DNA of 64,000 nt from the NCBI RefSeq assembly GCF_006065315.1, contig NZ_CP040749.1:4734001-4798000 (forward strand), given 5' to 3'. The translations under genes were made by a program, and so were the position numbers. Source of the DNA: Aureibaculum algae. Its GTDB lineage: Bacteria; Bacteroidota; Bacteroidia; Flavobacteriales; Flavobacteriaceae. Under the pieces are notes generated by a model that searched no databases, was not told where the DNA came from, and saw only the letters and a program-made list of their open reading frames with translations. Below are positions 43,831 through 52,486 of the stretch, one piece after another (positions within the stretch are counted from its first letter, which is position 1; each line of letters opens with the position of its first letter).

Positions 43831-45507
43831 TTATGAAAGTCCTGAAATTTTACCGTTATCATCAATAAACATTTCCTCAGAAGCTGGTTTAGATGGTAAC
43901 CCTGGCATACGCATCATTTTACCTAAAATAGGAATCAAAAATTTTGCTCCCGCAGCAATTTCTATTTCCCGAACAGTTATTCTAAAACCTTCAGGCCTTC
44001 CAATAAGCTTATCATTATCAGAAAAAGATTTTTGTGTTTTTGCCATACAAATCGGAAAATCATTAAACCCTAACTTTTCAATTCTTCTTAAATTTAAATT
44101 CGCTTTATTATCATAATCAACGCCATCAGCTCCATAAATTTCTTTTGCTATTTTTTCAATTTTCTCCTTTACAGGAGATTTCCAATTATATAATGGTTTA
44201 AATTCAGCCGCCTTATTTTCTACAATATCAACTACAGTTTTCGCTAAATCAATAGTCCCATTTCCGCCTTCAGCCCATCCGTTTGAAACAACAGCATGCA
44301 CTCCTAATGCATCACATTTACGTATTATCAAATCAACCTCTTCATCAGTATCTGAGACAAATGAATTGATAGCTACTACAGGTTCAATATTAAATTTTCT
44401 TATATTTTCAATATGTTTTTCTAGGTTTACAAAACCCGCTTCTACACGTTCAACGCTTGGCGTGTTATATTCATCACTAGGCGAACCTCCATGATGACGC
44501 AATGCTCTTATGGTAGCTACTAAAACAACACATTTCGGATTTAATCCCGCAGCAGCACATTTAATATTTAAAAATTTCTCCGCTCCAAGATCAGCACCGA
44601 AGCCAGCCTCAGTAATTACATAATCTGATAATGAGAGTCCCATTTTAGTTGCAATAATACTATTGGTACCTTGGGCAATATTAGCAAATGGACCACCATG
44701 AATAATGGCAGGGTTTTTTTCTAAGGTTTGTACTAAATTGGGCTTAATAGCATCTTTTAACAAAATAGCCATGGCATTTTCTGCTTTTAAATCACGTGCA
44801 AAAATTGGTTTTTTATCAAAAGTAAAACCTACAAAAATATTTCCAATACGTTCTTTTAAATCATCTCGACCTTGAGCCATACATAAAATTGCCATAATTT
44901 CAGAAGCAGCAGTAATATTAAACCCATCTTCTCTAGGTATACCATTAGCTGTGCCTCCCAAACCAATTGTAATTTGACGTAGTGACCTGTCATTCATATC
45001 AATGACTCTTTTCCAGCCAATGGTTCTCGGATCAATATTTAAATTATTTACCTTACTCTGCAAATTATTATCAATTAAAGCAGCCAATAAATTATTTGCT
45101 TTTTCAATGGCATTAAAGTCTCCCGTAAAATGCAAATTAATATCCTCCATGGGCACTACCTGAGAATATCCTCCTCCAGCTGCACCACCTTTTATTCCAA
45201 ATACCGGGCCTAAAGAAGGCTCTCTTAACACAACAGTAGCTTGCTTACCAATCTTATTTAATCCTTCAGTCAATCCTATTGAAACTGTAGTTTTCCCTTC
45301 ACCAGCAGGAGTTGGAGTTAAAGCGGTTACTAAAATTAAGTTGTTTTTTTTGACTTTATCCTCATCAATTAGATATAACGGTAGTTTAGCTTTGTATTTA
45401 CCATACATTTCTAAATCATCTTCAACGATGTTTAATTTTTCTGCAATATTCTTAATGTGATTTTTTTCGGTAGCCTGAGCAATTTCAATATCGGAAAGTA
45501 ATTTCAT
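43831..45507 (-). CDS. fhs: Formate-tetrahydrofolate ligase
   Basis: A 558-aa enzyme making 10-formyl-THF from formate, THF and ATP. The P-loop is TPTPAGEGKTT (about 66-76), and other family motifs include REPSLGPVFGIKGGAAGGGYSQV, HFTGDFNAI, EAGFGADLGAEKF and LPSKPA. It is monofunctional. It is divergent from secDF with 167 nt between starts. Confidence 0.96.
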   Translation of the reverse strand: MKLLSDIEIAQATEKNHIKNIAEKLNIVEDDLEMYGKYKAKLPLYLIDEDKVKKNNLILVTALTPTPAGEGKTTVSIGLTEGLNKIGKQATVVLREPSLGPVFGIKGGAAGGGYSQVVPMEDINLHFTGDFNAIEKANNLLAALIDNNLQSKVNNLNIDPRTIGWKRVIDMNDRSLRQITIGLGGTANGIPREDGFNITAASEIMAILCMAQGRDDLKERIGNIFVGFTFDKKPIFARDLKAENAMAILLKDAIKPNLVQTLEKNPAIIHGGPFANIAQGTNSIIATKMGLSLSDYVITEAGFGADLGAEKFLNIKCAAAGLNPKCVVLVATIRALRHHGGSPSDEYNTPSVERVEAGFVNLEKHIENIRKFNIEPVVAINSFVSDTDEEVDLIIRKCDALGVHAVVSNGWAEGGNGTIDLAKTVVDIVENKAAEFKPLYNWKSPVKEKIEKIAKEIYGADGVDYDNKANLNLRRIEKLGFNDFPICMAKTQKSFSDNDKLIGRPEGFRITVREIEIAAGAKFLIPILGKMMRMPGLPSKPASEEMFIDDNGKISGLS

Positions 45508-45579
45508 TTAGTATAAAATTTAAATAGCTAAGATAATGAATTTAAGAAGTAAAGCCAATTATAAAAAACTTAAAAACAA

Positions 45580-45610
45580 TTGTCTATTCTCATTTGTTAC
45601 TATATATTTG
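45580..45610 (+). promoter_or_regulatory. secDF promoter
   Basis: TTG (45580-45582), 20-nt spacer, TATATTTG (45603-45610). Both elements and the spacing match the Bacteroidetes consensus. The expected start is near 45617, giving a 5' UTR of about 57 nt. Confidence 0.7.
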
Positions 45611-45674
45611 CACGTTAATAAAAAAAAGGTATATCAATAATATATGCCTAAAAGATATTTTAAATAGAAAGTAG

Positions 45675-48638
45675 ATGCAAAACAAAGGACTAATTAAAAC
45701 TTTTGCTATTTTATTTGGCTTAATATGTGTGTATTATTTATCATTCACATGGGTCAATAATAGAGTTGAAAATGATGCAAAAGAATTTGCAAATGGAGAT
45801 GCTGCCAAACAAGAGGCATATTTAGATTCGGTAGCCAACGTACCCGTAGCCAATTATTTATACACAGAGTACACACACAGTGAGATTCAAGACAAGGCGA
45901 TAAACCTTGGGTTAGATTTAAAAGGTGGTATCAATGCTACATTAGAAGTATCTGTAAGAGATATTTTAATGGGCTTATCAAATGATTCTAAAAATCCAAT
46001 ATTTAACAAAGCATTAGCTGATGCATCTGCTGCTCAAGAGGGAAGTGATGAAACTTATGTAAATTTATTTTTTGATGCATTTGAAGCAGAAAGTAAAGGT
46101 TCTGTAAAATTAAGTGACCCTTCAATTTTTGGAAATAAATCTTTAAAAGATAAGATTAATTTCAAAATGACCGATGAAGAGGTTAAAAGTGTTTTAAAAG
46201 ATGAAGTAAAAGGTTCTATAGGCACTGCTTTTGAAGTGTTGAGAAATAGAATTGACCGTTTTGGTGTTACATCACCTAACATACAACGTATTGGTGAATC
46301 TGGTAGAGTATTAATTGAATTACCAGGTGCTAGAGATATAGCTCGTGTAAAAAAATTACTTACAGGTACTGCCAAATTACAATTTTGGGAAACCTATGAC
46401 AATACAGAAACTGCTAACTTTTTTATTCAAGCAAATTCTAAATTAGCTGAAATATTAAAGCCTGAGGTTGAAGAAACTGAAGAGACTACAGATTCAATAG
46501 CATCTGAAGATTCACAAATTGATGATTTATTAGGTAAGGTTCAAGATTCAATTGATACAAAGGCAACTAGTCCATTATTTTCAATAATGTACCCTAGTAT
46601 TCCTCAAAATCAAAACCAACGAAGCTCAGTTGTTGGTTCTGCTAATGTAAAAGATACTGCAACAGTTAATAAATACCTAGCCATGAAAGAGGTTAGAGCT
46701 TTATTACCTAATAATATGGTATATGCCAAATTTCTTTGGGATGCAAAACCAGTTGAGAAAACAGAAGTTATTAATTTATATGCTATAGTATCTAACAGAG
46801 AAGATGTTGCTCCTATTGAAGGTGACGTTGTCTCTGATGCTAGTCAGACTTTTGACCAAATGGGTGTAAATCCCGAAGTGAGTATGTCTATGAATAGTAA
46901 AGGTTCAAAGTTATGGGCCAAAATGACGGAAGAAAATGTTGGACAATTTGTAGCGGTTGTATTAGACGACTATGTGTATTCTGCACCAAACGTAAATGGT
47001 CCAATTCCAAATGGTAGAACATCAATTTCTGGTAACTTTACTATTGACGAAGCACAAGATTTAGCAAACGCTTTAAAATCTGGTAAACTTCCTGCTGCAG
47101 CAAAAATCTTAGAATCTTCTGTAGTTGGTGCGTCGTTAGGTCAAGAAGCTATTAATAGTAGTGCAATTGCATTTATTTTAGCACTTTGTATTGTTTTAGT
47201 TTGGATGATTTTCTATTATGGTAAGGCGGGTATTTTTGCTAATATCGCTTTATTGGTAAACATCTTATTTATATTCGGAACACTAATTGCTTTTGGTGCC
47301 GTACTAACATTACCGGGTGTTGCAGGTATTATTATTACCATTGGTATGTCTGTGGATGCGAACGTAATTATTTACGAGCGTATAAAAGAAGCACTCAATA
47401 AAGGTAAGGTTTTAAAAGAAGCCGTTAAAGAAGGTTTTAGTTTTGAAGGAGCATTATCAGCTATTATTGATGCAAATATTACAACCTTTTTAACAGGGGT
47501 AATCTTATACATTTTCGGTTCAGGTCCTATTAGAGGGTTTGCAACTACATTAATGATAGGTATTTTAACCTCTTTAATAACTGCTGTATTTATTACACGT
47601 TTACTTATCGATTGGTATGCAAACAGAGACCATACAATGTCATTTAACACTGCGATAACTAAAGGATGGTTCCAAAATATTAGAGTTGACTTTTTAAAGA
47701 AACGTAAAATAGCATATTTCATTTCTGGACTTATTATAATAGGAGGTATTGGTTCATTAGTAACCAATGGTTTAAATTATGGTGTAGATTTTACAGGAGG
47801 TAGAACGTATACGGTTCGTTTCGATCAACCTACAAGTTCAACTGAGGTAGGAAGTACTTTAAAAGATGTTTTTGGTGATGCACCAGAAGTCAAAACTTAT
47901 GGTTCTTCTAACCAATTAAAAATTACTACTAAATATAAAGTTGATGAAAATTCAGTAGAAGTTGGTGACGAAGTTCAAGAATTACTATATAAAGGATTGC
48001 AAACTTACCTTCCAGACGGAACTACGTTAGAAGATTTTAAAATTAGTAGTACAGACACAGAACATAAAATTGGTTTAATGTCATCTATGGAGGTTGGACC
48101 AACCATTGCAGATGATATTCAGCAAGCAGCAGTTTGGGCAATCATTGGCTCATTAATCGTTGTCTTTTTATATATCTTATTACGATTTAGAAAATGGCAA
48201 TATAGTTTAGGTGCTGTAGTAGCAGTTTTTCATGATGTATTGATCGTATTAGCTGTTTTCTCAATATTCTACAAAATATTACCTTTTGATATGGAGATTG
48301 ACCAATCATTTATTGCCGCATTATTGACGGTAGTTGGTTATTCCCTGAATGATACTGTGGTTATCTTTGATAGAATTAGAGAGTTTACAGGTAAACATGA
48401 AACTTGGCCATTTATGAGAATAGTAAATGCTGGTTTAAGTAGTACTTTAGGTAGAACTATAAATACCTCATTAACTACCTTATTAGTATTGTTATCAATA
48501 TTTATATTTGGTGGAGATTCTATTAAAGGATTTATGTTCGCTATGATTGTTGGTGTGGTTGTAGGTACTTACTCATCACTATTCATTGCTTCGCCAATTA
48601 TGTATGATACTACGAAAAAATTGATAAAAGAAAAGTAA
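45675..48638 (+). CDS. secDF: Fused protein translocase subunit SecDF
   Basis: A 987-aa fusion of SecD (about 1-670) and SecF (about 680-987), the arrangement usual in Bacteroidetes. It has 12 predicted transmembrane helices in two RND-like groups (about 500-660 and 815-985), and P1 periplasmic domains between TM1-2 and TM7-8. Motifs include LGLDLKGGINATLEV, the IGMSVDANVIIYERIKE of SecD and GYSLNDTVVIFDRIRE of SecF, which carry the proton-relay aspartates. It uses proton-motive force to pull preproteins through SecYEG. It has its own promoter and a long terminator. Confidence 0.96.
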   Translation: MQNKGLIKTFAILFGLICVYYLSFTWVNNRVENDAKEFANGDAAKQEAYLDSVANVPVANYLYTEYTHSEIQDKAINLGLDLKGGINATLEVSVRDILMGLSNDSKNPIFNKALADASAAQEGSDETYVNLFFDAFEAESKGSVKLSDPSIFGNKSLKDKINFKMTDEEVKSVLKDEVKGSIGTAFEVLRNRIDRFGVTSPNIQRIGESGRVLIELPGARDIARVKKLLTGTAKLQFWETYDNTETANFFIQANSKLAEILKPEVEETEETTDSIASEDSQIDDLLGKVQDSIDTKATSPLFSIMYPSIPQNQNQRSSVVGSANVKDTATVNKYLAMKEVRALLPNNMVYAKFLWDAKPVEKTEVINLYAIVSNREDVAPIEGDVVSDASQTFDQMGVNPEVSMSMNSKGSKLWAKMTEENVGQFVAVVLDDYVYSAPNVNGPIPNGRTSISGNFTIDEAQDLANALKSGKLPAAAKILESSVVGASLGQEAINSSAIAFILALCIVLVWMIFYYGKAGIFANIALLVNILFIFGTLIAFGAVLTLPGVAGIIITIGMSVDANVIIYERIKEALNKGKVLKEAVKEGFSFEGALSAIIDANITTFLTGVILYIFGSGPIRGFATTLMIGILTSLITAVFITRLLIDWYANRDHTMSFNTAITKGWFQNIRVDFLKKRKIAYFISGLIIIGGIGSLVTNGLNYGVDFTGGRTYTVRFDQPTSSTEVGSTLKDVFGDAPEVKTYGSSNQLKITTKYKVDENSVEVGDEVQELLYKGLQTYLPDGTTLEDFKISSTDTEHKIGLMSSMEVGPTIADDIQQAAVWAIIGSLIVVFLYILLRFRKWQYSLGAVVAVFHDVLIVLAVFSIFYKILPFDMEIDQSFIAALLTVVGYSLNDTVVIFDRIREFTGKHETWPFMRIVNAGLSSTLGRTINTSLTTLLVLLSIFIFGGDSIKGFMFAMIVGVVVGTYSSLFIASPIMYDTTKKLIKEK

Positions 48639-48656
48639 AACAAATTAAACATTATA

Positions 48657-48710
48657 AAAAATCGTTTTGCTTTACTGAATTAATTTCAGAAATAGCAAAA
48701 CGATTTTCTT
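48657..48710 (+). terminator. secDF terminator
   Basis: Long hairpin with arms AAAATCGTTTTGCT and AGCAAAACGATTTT around an inner CTGAA/TTCAG stem, then CTTTTTT. The hpt-adk start codon is 10 nt after it. Confidence 0.85.
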
Positions 48711-48720
48711 TTTTACAAAA

Positions 48721-49833
48721 ATGGGTACAATAAAACTTCATAATAAGCACTTTAAAAAATATATTTCTGCTAAAAAGATAAAAATTGCTATTGATAAAAT
48801 GGCTTCTTTGGTAGCAAAAGACTGTGGTGATGAAGTTCCAATTTTCATTGGAATTCTTAACGGGTCTTTTATGTTTGCTGCAGATTTTGTCAGAGCATAT
48901 AACGGAAACTGCGAAATGTCTTTCGTTAAATTAGCTTCATATAGCGGTACAGATTCTACTGGAAACGTAAAGCAGTTAGTAGGTCTTAATGAAGATATAG
49001 AAGGCAGAACGGTTATTATTTTAGAAGATATTATTGATACAGGTACAACACTTGAAGAAATTTATAATATCTTCAGACATCGAAAACTCAAACAATTAAA
49101 AATTGCAACATTATTTTTTAAGCCTGATGTTTTTCGTAAAGAGTTACATATTGATTATATTGGTCTTTCCATACCCGATAAATTTATTGTAGGTTATGGA
49201 TTAGATTATAATGGTTTAGGAAGAAACCTTGCAGACATTTACCAATTAACAACACATAAAATGACAAACATTGTTTTATTTGGCCCTCCAGGTGCCGGAA
49301 AAGGAACACAAGCTGACGTATTAAAAGATAAATATAATTTAGTGCATATTTCCACTGGAGACGTATTTAGATACAACATTAAAAACCAAACAGACTTAGG
49401 TAAATTGGCAAAATCATATATGGATAAGGGCGATTTAGTTCCTGATGAAGTAACCATTGATATGCTTAAAGCCGAAGTGGAAAAGAATGTTGATGCCAAC
49501 GGATTTATTTTTGATGGTTTTCCTAGAACAGAATCTCAAGCAAAAGCATTGGATGCCTTTTTAGAAGAAAAAGGACAATCAATTAACGGAATGGTAGCCT
49601 TAGAAGTTGCTGAAGATTTATTGGTTGCTAGATTATTAAAACGCGGCGAAACAAGTGGAAGACCTGACGATCAAGATGAGTCTAAAATTAGAAACCGTTT
49701 TAATGAATACGAAACTAAAACTTCTATTTTAAAAAATTATTACGCTGATCAAAACAAGTATTTTGGAGTAGATGGTGTAGGTAGTATTGAAGAAATTACA
49801 GAACGATTAAGTTCTGTATTTGATACATTATAG
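48721..49833 (+). CDS. hpt/adk: Hypoxanthine phosphoribosyltransferase-adenylate kinase fusion
   Basis: A 370-aa two-domain protein. Residues 1-178 are HPRT, with the PRPP-binding motif VIILEDIIDTGTTL (about 98-111) and FIVGYGLDYNG. Residues about 181-370 are adenylate kinase, with P-loop GPPGAGKGT (about 186-194), FDGFPRTESQA and RGETSGRPDD. The LID is the short, Zn-free form. One salvages hypoxanthine or guanine to IMP or GMP; the other balances AMP, ADP and ATP. The frame is continuous with no internal stop; M181 (MTNIVLF) could also serve as an internal start for free Adk. It is followed by obg. Confidence 0.94.
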   Translation: MGTIKLHNKHFKKYISAKKIKIAIDKMASLVAKDCGDEVPIFIGILNGSFMFAADFVRAYNGNCEMSFVKLASYSGTDSTGNVKQLVGLNEDIEGRTVIILEDIIDTGTTLEEIYNIFRHRKLKQLKIATLFFKPDVFRKELHIDYIGLSIPDKFIVGYGLDYNGLGRNLADIYQLTTHKMTNIVLFGPPGAGKGTQADVLKDKYNLVHISTGDVFRYNIKNQTDLGKLAKSYMDKGDLVPDEVTIDMLKAEVEKNVDANGFIFDGFPRTESQAKALDAFLEEKGQSINGMVALEVAEDLLVARLLKRGETSGRPDDQDESKIRNRFNEYETKTSILKNYYADQNKYFGVDGVGSIEEITERLSSVFDTL

Positions 49834-49892
49834 TTTTCTGTTACTCAAAAAACAGCATAATTATAAACAAATAAAGTACAAACAAAGACAAA

Positions 49893-50885
49893 ATGGTTGA
49901 AGGCAATTTCGTAGATTATATAAAAATACATGCTGCCTCTGGTAATGGAGGTAAAGGCTCTGTGCATTTACATCGCGAAAAATTCATCCAAAAAGGTGGT
50001 CCAGATGGCGGTGATGGTGGTCGTGGTGGTCATATTATTGTTCGTGGTAATAAAAACATGTGGACTTTAGTTCACCTAAAATTCAAAAAACACTTTAAAG
50101 CTGAGCATGGCGGCGGCGGTAGTAAGAGTCGCAGTACAGGTAAAGATGGAGATGATGTTTATATAGATGTTCCTTTAGGCACCATCTTAAGAGATGGTGA
50201 AACACAAGACATAATTTTCGAAATCACCGAAGATGGAGAAGAACGAATTCTTGTAGAAGGCGGAATGGGTGGCCGAGGAAATTGGCATTTTAAAACACCA
50301 ACAAACCAAACACCTCGCTATGCACAGCCAGGGGTTGAAGGAGAAGATGGTTGGTTTCAGATGGAACTAAAACTATTGGCTGATGTTGGTTTAGTAGGTT
50401 TTCCTAATGCTGGTAAATCAACGTTGCTGTCTGTAATGACCTCAGCAAAACCAAAAATAGCAGATTATGCGTTTACAACGTTAAAACCTAGTTTAGGTAT
50501 CGTTGAATACCGAGAATTCCAGAGTTTTGTAATGGCAGATATTCCAGGTATAATTGAAGGAGCTGCGGAGGGAAAAGGGTTGGGACATCGATTTTTACGT
50601 CATATTGAGCGTAACTCTACCTTGTTATTTTTAATTCCGGCCGATTCAGATGATATCAATGAAGAGTATAAGATATTGCTGAATGAACTCAAAAAACATA
50701 ATCCTGAATTATTAGATAAAGACCGTCTATTAGCGATTTCAAAATCTGACATGTTAGATGATGAACTGAAAGCTGAAATAAAAAAAGATTTACCTGAAGA
50801 TGTCGATCACATCTTTATTTCAGCGATTACTCAAGTGGGATTGACGGAATTAAAAGATAAATTGTGGAAAATGCTGAATGATTAA
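49893..50885 (+). CDS. obgE: Obg/CgtA GTPase
   Basis: A 330-aa GTPase with the N-terminal Gly-rich Obg fold (about 1-158; [40 protein letters not shown]). The G domain has P-loop GFPNAGKST (about 166-174), G3 DIPG and G4 SKSD. It has no C-terminal extension, as usual in this phylum. It acts in 50S ribosome assembly and stress control. It lies 59 nt after hpt-adk, probably co-transcribed. Confidence 0.96.
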   Translation: MVEGNFVDYIKIHAASGNGGKGSVHLHREKFIQKGGPDGGDGGRGGHIIVRGNKNMWTLVHLKFKKHFKAEHGGGGSKSRSTGKDGDDVYIDVPLGTILRDGETQDIIFEITEDGEERILVEGGMGGRGNWHFKTPTNQTPRYAQPGVEGEDGWFQMELKLLADVGLVGFPNAGKSTLLSVMTSAKPKIADYAFTTLKPSLGIVEYREFQSFVMADIPGIIEGAAEGKGLGHRFLRHIERNSTLLFLIPADSDDINEEYKILLNELKKHNPELLDKDRLLAISKSDMLDDELKAEIKKDLPEDVDHIFISAITQVGLTELKDKLWKMLND

Positions 50886-50960
50886 TTAACTGTATTTCAG
50901 CACTTCATAAACATTTAACATTAATATTTATTTTACGGTTACAAGTAATAAATAGTGTCC

Positions 50961-50983
50961 GTTTAACGTTACTACGGTTAAAC
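50961..50983 (+). promoter_or_regulatory. Inverted repeat in the leader of the 50993 gene
   Basis: GTTTAAC, 9-nt loop, GTTAAAC, ending 9 nt before the ATG. In RNA it would fold next to the start codon. It could be an operator or translational hairpin. No T-tract follows. Confidence 0.45.
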
Positions 50984-50992
50984 CAAACTATT

Positions 50993-52042
50993 ATGTCAAA
51001 GTTAACCAACAAAACTTATATATCTATATTAACACTTGCTCTTATAGTAAGCTCTTGTGCCACCACTAATAAAATGACTATGGGTGTACTCGAACCTGCA
51101 CCTGTTTACATGCCTAAAGACATTCATAACATAGGTATTATAGATAGAAGTTTACCCTCTGATGAAAATACAGAATTGGATAAATTAGATAAAGTATTAT
51201 CCGCTGAAGGTAAAAACTTAGATAAAGAAGGAGCTCATAGAGCTATTTTAGGATTATCTGATAAGCTAGGTAAAAATCAAAATTTTAATGAAGTTAAAAT
51301 TATTGAAAATGCTAACTTAAGAAGTCCAGGTTCAGGCGTTTTTCCAGCTTCACTTTCTTGGGAAACCGTTCAACAAATATGTGATGAAAATGATGTAGAT
51401 GCTTTATATGTATTATCATATTATGATACCGATTCTAAAGTTGATTATAAAATCGTTCAGAAAAAAATTAAGAACCCATTAGGTCTTGAGATTTCAGTTC
51501 CTGAACATCATGCAACGATTTTTACACATCTAAAAACAGGATGGAGAGTTTATGATTTAAAGGACAAATTAATTCTTGATGAGTACAACGTTAATCAAAA
51601 TATAACAACTACAGGAAAAGGTATTAACCCAGTGAAAGCATTAGGTGCTGTAGCAGGAAGAAAAGAAGCTGTTTTAGAAAAAAGTAATACCATTGGATAC
51701 AATTATGGGGCAAGAATTCTTCCACGTAGCGTACGCGTTTCAAGAGATTATTTTATTAAAGGAACTGATAAATTAGAAACCGCAAACAGAAGAGCTATTG
51801 CAGGACAATGGGATAGTGCCGCAGAATTATGGAATGAAGAAGTCTCAAATAGCGACAATAAAATAGCCGGAAGAGCATGTTACAATATGGCTATCATCAA
51901 TGAAATAAATGGAAATTTAGATGAAGCTATTGAATGGGCACAAAAAGCGTATACAGATTATGAAATAAAAGAAGCCATTAGGTATATCAAAATACTAAGG
52001 TATCGTAAAGAAAACAATAGACTATTAGCATCTCAAAATTAG
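50993..52042 (+). CDS. Exported lipoprotein (DUF6340-like, TPR-containing)
   Basis: A 349-aa protein with a lipoprotein signal (LIVSSCATT, Cys about 22). The middle part (GVLEPAPVYMPKDIHNIGIIDRS, VDALYVLSYYDTDSKVDYK) resembles DUF6340 lipoproteins of Bacteroidetes, as far as I can recall the family. The C-terminus (about 265-335) has a TPR-like pair (IAGQWDSAAELWNEEV, ACYNMAIINEINGNLDEAIEWA). It is probably attached to the outer membrane facing the periplasm. Function unknown. It starts about 108 nt after obg. Confidence 0.7.
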   Translation: MSKLTNKTYISILTLALIVSSCATTNKMTMGVLEPAPVYMPKDIHNIGIIDRSLPSDENTELDKLDKVLSAEGKNLDKEGAHRAILGLSDKLGKNQNFNEVKIIENANLRSPGSGVFPASLSWETVQQICDENDVDALYVLSYYDTDSKVDYKIVQKKIKNPLGLEISVPEHHATIFTHLKTGWRVYDLKDKLILDEYNVNQNITTTGKGINPVKALGAVAGRKEAVLEKSNTIGYNYGARILPRSVRVSRDYFIKGTDKLETANRRAIAGQWDSAAELWNEEVSNSDNKIAGRACYNMAIINEINGNLDEAIEWAQKAYTDYEIKEAIRYIKILRYRKENNRLLASQN

Positions 52043-52090
52043 GACTTATTAGTATATTAGTTGTTCAGAACTTCTTAGTGAACTATAAAT

Positions 52091-52285
52091 ATGCAAGGCA
52101 ACACAAGAAAAAACATCAATATCGGTCAAAACGTAGCAATTGTTTTAAAGCAAGACCAGCGTTCTGGTAAACTTACGGAAGGTGTTGTACAAAAAATACT
52201 AACAAATTCACCCAACCATCCCCATGGTATAAAAGTGATGTTGGTTTCTGGAAAAGTAGGACGAGTTAAAGAAATTTTGGAGTAA
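52091..52285 (+). CDS. ywbE: YwbE-family protein (DUF2196)
   Basis: A 64-aa protein containing the whole YwbE domain: NIGQNVAIVLKQDQRSGKLTEGVVQKILT, HPHGIKVML and VGRVKEIL. The fold is a small SH3-like beta-barrel, similar to DNA- or RNA-binding KOW-type domains, with no assigned role. Length is standard. It lies 48 nt after the DUF6340-like gene and has its own terminator. Confidence 0.92.
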   Translation: MQGNTRKNINIGQNVAIVLKQDQRSGKLTEGVVQKILTNSPNHPHGIKVMLVSGKVGRVKEILE

Positions 52286-52332
52286 TTTACACCTAAATTA
52301 GAAGGTTATATTCGAAGTAATAATGTGGAATC

Positions 52333-52367
52333 AAAGGTATCGAAAACTAGTTTTTGATACCTTTTTT
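52333..52367 (+). terminator. ywbE terminator
   Basis: AAAGGTATCGAAAAC/GTTTTTGATACCTTT around TA, with one G-U pair, running into T6. It lies about 48 nt after the ywbE stop. Confidence 0.88.
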
Positions 52368-52486
52368 ATTTTAATTTATCCAAACTGTAATTGCACAAAA
52401 AAATACTTGAACTGACTCCCGATTACCATTAAATAAATACTCTCAATTTCTTTTACTAAATTTATAGCTCAACAAAATTTAGTTCT

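Noticed and set aside
46055..46375. 106-codon antisense ORF within secDF
   Set aside because: Same reason: shadow of the conserved coding strand, without a plausible start or family.
47372..47767. 131-codon antisense ORF within secDF
   Set aside because: It lies wholly opposite a well-supported conserved gene and encodes no recognisable domain; third-position bias of secDF explains the open frame.
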